In this document: piece after piece, positions 48,185 to 57,733 of the stretch
How positions within the stretch are numbered: the stretch's first letter is position 1
Layout: each line of letters begins with the position of its first letter
Origin: Heterobilharzia americana
Lineage: Eukaryota > Platyhelminthes > Trematoda > Strigeidida > Schistosomatidae
Assembly (NCBI GenBank): GCA_944470555.2
Contig: OX104134.1
Span: 107,130,701-107,194,700, forward strand
Direction: 5' to 3'
Length of the DNA stretch: 64,000 bases
The notes under the pieces: generated by a model
What the model was told of the DNA's origin: nothing
The model's database searches: none
Seen by the model: the letters and a program-made list of their open reading frames with translations, nothing else
Program-made: the position numbers and the translations under genes

Positions 48185-49022
48185 AGTACCATAGTCATTA
48201 CTAAGGATGTGGAATGCCAGTGCAAGATCACACGTTTTCCTTAAGTAAGACGGTGGAAATAAATTCAGTCGATCTAATCATTCCTCATACGGCAAGTTTG
48301 AAAGGTCGGCCATAACCCTACTGCCTACCCTTTAAAAATGCTGGAGTACGTCAGCGTCCGTTTCCAGTCACCAACTGGCTCCCTAGAAACAGTATCCCAA
48401 GTGAGGCCTGAAGCATTTAGGAATGAGTATTCTAAAACAGCCTGATCAAAACTTTAGGAAGCTCTGTGGATGGACCATAACACACGAAAGCCTTTTACTA
48501 CGCTTGCATTAGAGCGTGCTGAAGTTTTTAAACGATGACATGGTGAAAATTAAGTTTATTAGCATGAGGACCAGGAGTATTAGTGTACCACGGAATATTG
48601 AAAAAAATTCTTTTGACCAGTGTGTATTATTGCATTTCTACAACCCACCAGTTTGTCTAAATCCGCTTGGAAAGTGTGCCTACTGTCATCGTTTCACTTG
48701 ACTCTCCAGAAATTTGCACCATAGGCGATTAACAGTAACAAAAAGTCAAGCAAATGAGATAATTCGCTGACATACAACATGAAAAAAATAGGGCCTAAGA
48801 AGTTTATTTGAGGACTACACTCACTACAGGTTGCCACCTGGACAGCGTCTCACTAACCTTACCCTTTGTCTTCTATCACGCAGAAAGTATTTGTCTGTGC
48901 TTCCGGTGTAGCTGGAAACCGGAAAGGGTTACGTTTCCCTAGGAATTTTACATGGAGCACTTTGTCTTAAGCCTTGCTGAAGTCTATGAATACGACATCT
49001 ATCAACAGTTTGTAATCATAAG
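48185..49022 (-). mobile_element. CR1-like retrotransposon, RT and C-terminal part, decayed
   Basis: The minus strand carries, across frameshifts, IDVVFIDFSKA.DKVLH (RT motif A, 48920-49010), YFLRDRRQRVRLVRR (48860-48905), SPQINFLGPIFFMLYVSEL (PQG.. motif region, 48770-48825), a Trp-Ser-Ile-His-Arg-Ala-containing block (48440-48500), and LPYEE.LDR.NLFPPSYLRKTCDLALAF (48190-48300). This order and wording fit CR1/Jockey-group schistosome elements (SR1 type), not RTE. It probably continues the endonuclease part at 50691-51880 across later insertions. Confidence 0.75.
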
Positions 49023-49578
49023 ATTTAACCCATTCCCCTTGGGTTCCTAGAGGGACACACGGCTTCACTAGCGCGCCTCCACTGCACTCTCTTCTCTGCA
49101 GTCTTTTCAACCCGGCTCTGCGACTGTCCAGAAGCTCTCATTTCTTCCTCACACAATCTCCTTCACGTCACCCTCGGCTTAAACACCCAACTCATTGTTT
49201 CCCCTTTGGCTTCCACTCGACGGCCTGGTCTGCTCCCTGATGTCCCCAATTGTTCTTCTCAATGTATGCACAATCCGATCCATCTCCAATTTCTTCTGCA
49301 TATTTGTTGGGTGATAGATTCCTAAATCGTTCGTGGCTAGAGTTTCTTGTTGCTTATTCTCATTATTATGGCCATCTGATCTTCAGTATCGAGCCAGCGT
49401 AGGCAGCTGTTGATGAATGTCTGCAGTTTGTTGGAAGTTCTTTACGTGACGTGCCAAGTTTCTGAACTGTATAGAAGCACTGACTTGACTGAATTAGTGT
49501 GGAAAATCCGGATCTTGTTCTTTGCGCTGAATGGAGTGCAGTAGATCTCCACACTGATTTCATATTAATATATACATA
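49023..49578 (-). mobile_element. RTE retrotransposon 3' fragment (copy H)
   Basis: Minus-strand RTE C-terminal sequence: the ALC..RNP end at 49030-49060, SCEEEM equivalents, RRNWRWIG..LRR (49255-49305), LLRS..LKIRWP (49370-49400), SVLLY.SET (49450-49490) and MKSVWRS (49540-49565). It lies within the CR1-like element. The 3' AT tail is absent. Confidence 0.82.
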
Positions 49579-49654
49579 GTGAAGCCCCATGTTCTTCTAG
49601 GAACCCAAGGGAAAAACAATAATAACAATAATAATAATAATAATGATAATAATG
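49579..49654 (+). mobile_element. Tiny RTE 3'-end fragment with AAT tail
   Basis: GTGAAGCCCCATGTTCTTC..GGAACCCAAGGG followed by an imperfect AAT/ACAATA tail to 49654. Only the last ~40 bases of the element are present, in the opposite orientation to copy H immediately beside it. No duplication was identified. Confidence 0.8.
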
Positions 49655-49659
49655 GTTTC

Positions 49660-50690
49660 CTAAAAGATTTTTTGATAAGAATCTGAAGAAACGAACCACT
49701 CCTTATCACATTACAGTCCCTAAGAAAATTTTAACCATGAATCTAGAGTTCAAAGAAGACATCATTTTCAAAGTGCTGAAGAATCGTCTATCAAGATGTA
49801 TCAATAGTAGCTTCTATGCTGCTAGACTAAGACTGATATTCTCCAGCTACCGTCGTATTCGTCAATGCGTGAAGGTTAGGCTTCCATTCATGTTCACATC
49901 TATGTGTATGTATCTACAAGTTCACATGCTTCTGTGGAGCTGACTATATTGGACGTTGTAAGCGGGCCCTCCGCAAACGTGTTGCTGAACACTACCCGGT
50001 TTGACTTAACAGAGGCGAACAAAGGAAAACGACTTCATCCATATGTAAACACCTAGTTGAATTAGGTCACTCGGCACCTTGAGATTCATCCTAAAAAATA
50101 ATTTCCAAAGTTAGATTGAACTACTCCAAAAGCTTTACGTTTCCACTACTTATGCATAGTTGAAGCACTAGCTAAACATAAAAAAAATGAAACTTTGCAT
50201 AGAAAAATGTTTGGTGAAACCACTTTTCCTACCTTGGCCTTAATAATTCATTTGTTGATTTTGTCAATTTAATTTCACTTCATTTTGGTATATTTCACTT
50301 TATTATCATCAATATCACCAATTTTCACTTCATTGACAACATTTGACCCGTATTTCACTTTTTAATATCAGTTCATTCATTATTCATCGACCTATTTGGC
50401 ATGTTTCATCTAAATTGTCACCGTATTGCAATTTTTTGACAACACTTGTCTCTTATCTCACCACCTGTTATCAATTCGTTCCTTATTCAGTGACCGATTT
50501 TCTATCTCTTCCACTCGAACAAATGCCACCACCTACACCTATTGTATATTTTGCATATTGACTGAACAACTTTTTAGTGCAATTATCAGTCACTTCTTAC
50601 CGAGTATAAATACGACTGTACAGCTTGATAATGAAGTCGTTGAAAAGAAATATTTCTTCACTGATACGTGCCTTGTTATTATATATGAGT
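49660..50690 (+). mobile_element. Penelope-like element 3' part (RT end plus GIY-YIG)
   Basis: An initial frame (to 49940) gives TVPKKILTMNLEFKEDIIFKVL, NSSFYAARLRLIFSSYRR and LPFMFTSMCMY, the C-terminal RT/linker wording of Penelope-like elements. A frameshift then leads to KFTCFCGADYIGRCKRALRKRVAEHYPV (49915-50000), a GIY-YIG nuclease with its YIG and Arg, and SSICKHLVELGHSAP. Stops follow. The 3' UTR contains phased TTTCACTTCATTTTG-like segments (50265-50360) and ends with sequence shared with the 28.7 kb copy. It sits inside the CR1-like element. Confidence 0.8.
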
Positions 50691-51880
50691 TAGCACAAAT
50701 TTATTCACCAGGTACGATAGTAAATCACCCCAAGAGTAAGATACTCTGCTATGACTTTAGCTCCTATCCGGCTGCTTCTTGTGTACCGAATTTATGTGCT
50801 TCTGAAGCGACCAATCCTATATGGAGATCATCAGTGACATAAAGCAGTAGGCCACCACCCTCGCAGTCTACAAAGCTATCTGTCCTAACGCAGTTATTTC
50901 CCGAGAGAATTCGGATAAAATCTAAAACCTGTATCAGTAAGGCTTCAGTGACTGCCACTAGATCAGGACCTAGTTCAAAGTCTAAACTATTCAAATCCGT
51001 CATTTTACCTATATTGCTGTGAACACTGAGGCTGATTGCATCCAAAGTGCCCGAATAGTTCTATGACTCATCTATACATGCTCTAAAAGCACTCGTTTCC
51101 AAGATCTCACAACTCTAAAACTCACAATTTTAAGATTATCGTCTCCATTCTTTTTCGGAGTTTTGAGAGTGGTGATTACTTTTCTCGTTCTTATCTGATC
51201 CTCAGGAGGTCATTGTGGTCGGATTCAGGTGTCCAAATTTCGTAATTTGTATTTGTTGTTCAGGAGGAGATATACTTCTTCTTAGCTATCTGGTACAACT
51301 TCTAGAATCCCCGCCCGACCGGTTTGTGACTCTCTTCCCCCTAATTTAGTTTCTTTGAAGATATGTAATCCAACAGACTTTTAGGGTAGGATACATCTGA
51401 TGACTGGCTCGGCTGGTTTCAATTTATGCCAGTGACATGTTGAAGGGTTTTTGTCTGTATTTCTGTCTGTGTTTCTTCAAATTCCCTCTACCAAAAGTTG
51501 TTCGCCTGTGTATCGTCAATGTCGTTTGCAGAGACGAAGTTAATCAGTGAGTCAGTAGGCATAATAGTTGGTGTACCAATCACCTTTGGTTTCGTTTACC
51601 GTTGGCTGCGCGTCAGAACCTATGTAATAACATCTCTCATTAAATGGGTGACATGCAACTTTGGCACAGCTCTAGGTATCTTGTTAGTTGTTTTTGAGAT
51701 AGTTTTTGCTGTGTTATCATATGATTTCGCAGTGATCCGACAGATATCTTACATATTTGCGCTTTTTTTAGCCGAAAGCGTTTCGTCAGCTTCCTAAATA
51801 AGAGCCGACAGAGGTTTACAGCACAATCTGGACAATCAGGGCGAAACTGGTTTACTGCAACCCCCAAATATGCTTAGTGT
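50691..51880 (-). mobile_element. CR1-like retrotransposon, 5' part with endonuclease remnant
   Basis: The minus-strand frame at 50764-51045 reads LDAISLSVHSNIGKMTDLNSL, ELGPDLVAVTEALL and GGGLLLYVTDDLHIGLVASEAHKFGTQEA: the N-terminal half of an APE endonuclease of the CR1/Jockey type, with the TE.. catalytic region and the R.GGG.LLYV block. It continues in broken frames to about 50690 (LLLGVIYR.PG equivalent). Upstream sequence to 51867 includes a 75-codon frame (FRPDCPDCAVNLCRLLFRKL...) that may be the element's 5' ORF. The true 5' end is unknown. Confidence 0.7.
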
Positions 51881-52364
51881 CAGTCTATTGCAAACTTTGT
51901 GGAACCAACATCCATATCCATAGTATTACATACCTTGTTCAACTCAAAACTGGAAGCTGAGTCGACCGTTTACATGCTTATCATTAGCCTTTTTTCATAA
52001 ATAAATGAAAGTCGACACTAGAACTGGTATCAGTTATCAACCTAAACAAACGTAAATGATAAGATGCATACAAGAACAACAAAAATGAAAGTATTTGTGA
52101 AGACAGTTACACCGAAAATCGGCGGAATATCTGTACTTTGACTGAAAGTAGTCAGTCAACGTTAAACCAGAAGAAATTTGGTTACGATAAACGCAACAAA
52201 ACCGATCAGCCACAAATTATTTTTACAACAGTCGTTTAATAAACCGAAGACTTGCGAAAAGCGGCCTAGTGACTCGAAAATGATAAAAGATCAAACGCTG
52301 ATTAAATCACCTCAAGTCAAGGATTATCAGAAAGTCTTTGATGTGCTTTACATAACAATAACCA
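51881..52364. other. No gene recognised
   Basis: AT-rich unassigned sequence between the CR1-like element and a hammerhead SINE. Confidence 0.4.
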
Positions 52365-52500
52365 AAGTTCTGGGTTTGAACCCTCACAGAATAATGAGTG
52401 CGCACTACTGAGGAGTCCTATCCTAGGGGGAAACAGCTGTTAAGTGCTTCCATATTTCCAATGTTCATTCAGCTGATGTCAGTTGATGATGAACTTCAGC
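52365..52500 (+). mobile_element. Hammerhead SINE, diverged
   Basis: Box B-like GGGTTTGAACCCTC (52373-52386), the hammerhead at 52403-52446 and the 3' tail TTCAGCTGATGTCAGTTGATGATGAACTTCAGCC. The box A half is not clear, so this is probably a 5'-truncated or diverged copy. Confidence 0.65.
52403..52446 (+). ncRNA. Hammerhead motif with intact core, damaged helices
   Basis: CTGAGGA (52408-52414) and GAAA (52430-52433) are conserved. Helix II GTCC/GGGG has one mismatch. Stem I CACTA/AAGTG has one mismatch. The cleavage triplet is GTT, which is permitted but weaker than GTC. Reduced or no activity is expected. Confidence 0.6.
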
Positions 52501-54394
52501 CTGAAAAGTCAAATATGTCAAGAGAGTAGAGAACATCACTTCCTGTTTTCAAATCTGACTGTATCCTTCCATGAACAACAAAAGAAGGATATATGGAACC
52601 ATCTATCTAGAGATGTTCCTACTTATTGCCAATTAGAAACCCAGACTATTGTTGTTAACACTTAATATTCAGGTTCTACATTCTCTGGATAAAGATAATA
52701 ATGGTAATAATGATATCAAGTTGAAGTGCCATTCAGCCGAAATATTCATCAGGAGAAAATTCTCTTCAGTTACCTTTGTATAAAATGATTTGTTACTTCT
52801 CTGCTACATACAGTGTCTTTTCACTCAAAATATCCCTCGTAACCTAAGATTTATTTTATCACCTAGTAACACTGTCCTTGTTGAACATGTTAATTAAATA
52901 AGGAATACTAAAAATCTGCTTAATTTTAATGAGTTATTTACAATTCAGAGTTATAAATCCATCAGTGACATAGTTTGAGGGTGATAGTGTTTTTTAGGCG
53001 CAGGAGAGAAAATTATCCTTCGATAGATGTTTTTAAAAAATACTATATGGGTGAAATAATTTAAGCTACGGTAAATGAATGTCTCATTGTAATGTCATCA
53101 ACGGAAGTGGGTTAACTTTATACAACTTAGCCATCACCCACCTAAATGAAACAAGATAGGAAACCAACCCAATCCGTTTTATTTATTTAACACTGAATCC
53201 TAGAAAGGTTGTATCACTAAAAACCATAGTACTTGACACTGAATATCTTGGATAGTATGATGTTACTTTGTACTTCACAGAAGTGCTAAGAGGTTTCGAA
53301 TCAGTCAGAATCACTAGTTAAAAAACCAGCTGCTAAGTTTTAATAAGGGATATTTCATTCCAGTTTTTTTCTGAAAAGCTTCAAAATAACTAGAGAATTT
53401 GCAATATACCTAGACATTCGCGAAATAACATTTAGGTCAAATAGCTACCATTCCTAAATTACTAAATCAGGCAAAGACACATGGGAAGGAATTTAACAGT
53501 AGTAGTTTTCATTTGGTATGCAAAACGCCAAATATTTATAGTGTAATTTTAGTATTTTCATATCAAATTATAATTAACATAATATAACTATTTAGCCGAA
53601 TATCGCTGTTAAGTATCTTAAGGCACCAACTAATAAATTTGTCAGAATTATTCTTCGAAAACAATATAAAAAACACATATTTATACACAATTTGTTTTGT
53701 TTGTCTGTTTGTTTACATGAAATGGCTCTTCCTCGGTAAAGCGTTGTAAAATAAATACGGGTGAATTAGGATAAAAAAATTTCATCTTCACCATGCAATT
53801 TTTAAAAATCTGCTACTGAAATCTGCGAAAAGCAGTGATAGCAAATATGAGGTAGCCTGTACCCGAATGCCACCTCCTGAAGTCAGCTTTTGACTGAATC
53901 CCTTTTCTCTCAACTTCATTCGTCATCCCTTTTATTAAGTTCATTCAGTGAATCCGTGACTATCTTTGTTGCTGCCACCAACAGTTCATTACACATCACA
54001 TAATAAGTTCAGCAAATAATGTAGTGATAATGTAAATAAAGCTAACAGTTCATTGACCTGTGAGCCGGATTCTCTACATTTCACAGCCCAAGTGGTTATA
54101 ATTCTCTCGAATAAAGTAAGTTTTTCATGAAAAAAGTGAGTCATGTGTTCCGATTTGCTGTAGAAGACGGTTAGTTGATTGAAAATGAACTAGGTATGCC
54201 TCAGAATAGATGACTAACTACAACGTATGTTTTTAGTTGTTGTCTACTACAATTTGATGTATGTGTGAATACTTCTATTCCAAATTGACACGATTGAGAC
54301 AAAAAATGAACTTTTGGTATTTGTAGGTGACAACGAATGTAATTATCTTTGTGTCAAACATGCACTTCTTCAAAGAAGGGATATCGGAAGCAGC
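52501..54394. other. AT-rich DNA, no gene recognised
   Basis: No coding, RNA or repeat signal that I can support. Confidence 0.45.
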
Positions 54395-54407
54395 TGTAAA
54401 AGCATTT
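54395..54407. repeat. 13-bp target-site duplication of RTE copy B, left
   Basis: TGTAAAAGCATTT, identical to 57721-57733. Confidence 0.9.
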
Positions 54408-57400
54408 ATCATTATTATTTTTATTATTAGTCCCTTGGGTTCCTAGTGGAACATAGGGCTTCAGTAGCACGCCTCCAGTGACCTCTGTTCTCTGAGATCT
54501 TTTGAACCTGGTCCCACGACAGCCCAGAAGCTCTCATTTCCTCCTCGCATGACCTCCTCCATGTCACCCTAAAAACGGACGTCCATCTCGTCGCTTCCCA
54601 TGGGGATTCCACTCGAGCAACTGAAAAAGCCTGACGCGTGATGTCCTCAGTCGGCCTTCTCAGTGCATGCCCAATCCATCTCCACTTCCTTCCACTGCAT
54701 ATTTGTTGCGTGATAGGTTCTTGAAAAGTTGGTTCGTTCAAAACCAGAGCTCCTTGTTGCTTAATCTTATTATTTTGGAAAACCATCTGATCTTCAGTAG
54801 TGAGCCAGTGTAGGCAGTTGTTGATGAATGTCTGTAGTTTATTGGAAATCCCTTTCGTGACGCGCCAAGTCTCTCAACCATAAAACAGAAGCACTGACTT
54901 GACAAAGTTTGTGTTGAAAATCCGTATCTTGTTCCACATGCTGAGAGGAGTGCAGAAGATCTCCACACTGGTTTCAGGCTAATGAACACCTGTCTTGCCT
55001 TTCCGATTCTGACTTTGACATCCTTGTCTGTGCCTGTGCCACCTGTAGTTGAAACAGTGCTTTGTAGATAGGTGAAGGAGGTTACTTCCTTTAAGTTTCT
55101 CCCGTTGACGGTGATTAGAGTTTGTTTTTGTTGTGTTGTTTGGAGTTGTTGGTGCGGTATCTTCATCACTTCTGTCTTCTCTGTATTCACTTGAAGTCCC
55201 GTCTTCTCTGCCTCTTCTATCAACTTGTTAGTTTTTGCCTGCAGATCTTCAGGTTTATGTGACATCAGGCACAAGGCATCGGTGGCGAAATCCAGATCTT
55301 CTAGGTTTTTTTCCGCAGTCCAGTGTATCCCCCTCTTCTCGCAGCCCACTGTTTGCTGCATGATCCAGTCCAACACAATCAGGAATATCATGGGGGATAG
55401 TAGGCAACCTTGTTTCACTCCTGTCTTCACTTCAAAAGCATCACTGAGCTTCCCATTGTGAATTACTTGGCATGTGGCATCTTCATATAGTTGTTGAATG
55501 AGGCTGATAAAGGTTTGCGGTACTCCGTAGTATTGAAGCAGTTTCCAAATTACTTCTCGGTCGACGCTGTCAAAGGCCTTCTCAAAGTCGATGAAGTTGA
55601 GGTAGCGAGCTGATTGCCATTCTATGCTCTGTTCTATGATGATGCGAAGCTTTGCAATTTGGTCTGCACATGATTTGTACTTTCTGAAGCCTGTCTGTTC
55701 CGGTGGTAGTTTTGAATCCAGTGCATCTTTAAGCCTCTCCAGGATGATGCGGCTTAATATTTTGCTTGGGGTGGACAGCAGAGTGATTCCACGCCAGTTC
55801 TTGCAAGCACTGAGGTCTCCTTTCTTCGGCAGTTTGACAAGGTAACCCTTCTTCCAATCGCCAGGTACCTTCTCTTCCTTCCACACCTTCTTCAATAGTG
55901 GTGTGAGCATGTCCGCTGTTGTCTCTGCGTCCGTTCTCAGTGCTTCTGGTAGGATTCCATCTGGTCCTGCTGCTTTCCCGCATTTCAGTAGCTTTATGGC
56001 GTTCAGGACTTTCATTTTCGTTGGGGGATTTATGTTCACTTGTAATTCAGCGGCTGCAGGTGGTATTTCTGGACGAAGTGCAAAAGGTGGTGGTGGTGGT
56101 CGATTCAAGAGCTTCTTGAAGTGGTCGGCCCATCGTTTCCTCTGTTTCTCTTCTTTTGTAATTAAATTTCCTTCCTCATCTTTTATTGGTTTCATCTGTG
56201 TTGGTCTCTTCCCTGATAGCAATCTGGTTATTTGATACAATGTCGTCAGGTCTCTATCTCTCCTACCTGCAGCCTGTTCTGCTTCACTTGCCAGTGTTTC
56301 GTAGAAGTGTCTTTTGTCTTTGCGTGCACTCTTCTTCACTTCTTTGTCCAGTGTTTTATACATTGTGCTCAGTTCTTCTTGTCGTTGAGCATCCTTGCAC
56401 TGGTTTATCTTCTGCTTCACCATCCTCCTCTCCTCTATCAGCTTCCATGTATCCATTGAGATCCATTCCTTGTCTTCTTTCTTCTTCCTTCCTAATATTG
56501 TTGTGCAGGTTTCTTTCCACATAGCTTTCAAAGACTTCCAGTGTTCTTCCACACAGGTTTCTTCAGGAATGTTGCTCGATGTCTCCCATTTTGTCTTGAT
56601 GGCTGCCTTGAAGATCTCCTTTGTAGTTTCATCCTTCAGTTTCCTAGTGTTGTACTTGAATTGAGGTCTATCACCAGCTTCCTTGAAGGCTTTTAACTTG
56701 ATTTGGAAGGTTCCTTGCACTAGAGAGTGGTCTAAACCTACATCTCCTCCTCTTCTTGACCTTGTGTCAAGTAGACTGCGTCTCATCCTTCTATACATTG
56801 AGATGAAGTCGATTTGATTTTTAGTGTGTCGTGGTGTCTGGTGAAATCCATGTCGCTTTGTGGATATCTTTGTGCCTGAACACACTGCCTCCAATAACCA
56901 AATCGTTGAATGCGCAGAATTCTGCAAACAATTCTCCATTCTCATTCATTTCACCTAGCGCCTCTCGACCCATGGTTAGTTCTCTTCCTGTGTTGTCCCC
57001 TCCCAGTTTGGCATTCATGTCGCCCATTAGAATTTTGATATCGCCAACTGACGTCTTGTCCAGTGTTGATTGAAGTTGTCTGTAGAATTCCTCCTATTTC
57101 TCTTGATCTGCATTATTTGTAGGTGCATAACATTGTATGATTGTGACCTTTCTTCCTTTTGAGTTGAATCTTGCTGTCATGATCCTGCAGGAGGAGATTG
57201 GTTCCCACTGCATGAGAGCCTTCGATGCTCTTGAGGACATCGTGATAGCCACTCCATAACTCAGTGTGCTCGTGGTTGGCGTCTGGGTGACCGGAGTAGA
57301 TTATTGACTCTCCAGTTGACAGTTTGGAGAGTCCACTCCCATTCCATCTGCTTTCGCAAATCCCAAGCACTTCGACATGATACCTTCTCATCTCGTTTGC

Positions 57401-57720
57401 AATCTGGGCTGCCTTACTGGGTTCAAACATGGTGCGGACATTCCATGTCCCCACGTTTACTTTCGCTTTCATCGAGGGAGAGAAGACACATCGGCCAATT
57501 GGCTTCCCGAAGGCTTTCACCAACTGGCGTCATTTCGCCCCTCCGATTCCAGCGGGGGATAATTTTGTTTTCATTTTTTATATTTTGTTTGTGCTTTAAA
57601 GTTTGTTTAGCGGTTAGATTTGTTTCACGGGGAAGGGTTGCTAGCCCTATGCCCAACCTTCCCTCTTTACCCGGGCTTAGGACCGGCTAGTAACTAGTGA
57701 ACTAGTTAACCAGGCGAGGT
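54408..57720 (-). mobile_element. Full-length RTE retrotransposon, frameshifted (copy B)
   Basis: An exact 13-bp target-site duplication defines both ends. The 3' end (54408-54430) is an imperfect ATT tail. The 5' end at 57720 gives the leader ACCTCGCCTGG shared with copy A. All blocks of the copy A protein are present: WNVRT and CESRW (57340-57460), GDMNAKLGG (57010), most of RT in one frame (54738-56945, including FEKAFDSVDRE and GVKQGCLLSP), and the C-terminal frame (54427-54786). The RT catalytic box reads FATD rather than FADD, and frameshifts separate endonuclease, RT and C-terminus, so it is inactive. Several short A runs (plus strand) are inserted relative to copy A. Confidence 0.95.
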
Positions 57721-57733
57721 TGTAAAAGCATTT
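57721..57733. repeat. 13-bp target-site duplication of RTE copy B, right
   Basis: TGTAAAAGCATTT, the partner of 54395-54407; it fixes the element's exact 5' end. Confidence 0.9.

Noticed and set aside
50200..50690. Hammerhead in the Penelope-like 3' region
   Set aside because: No CTGANGA and GAAA pair with helices was found in either PLE fragment.
51498..51797. 99-codon hydrophobic plus-strand ORF that looks like a membrane protein
   Set aside because: It lies antisense to the 5' part of the CR1-like element; the hydrophobicity is explained by the complement of coding sequence.
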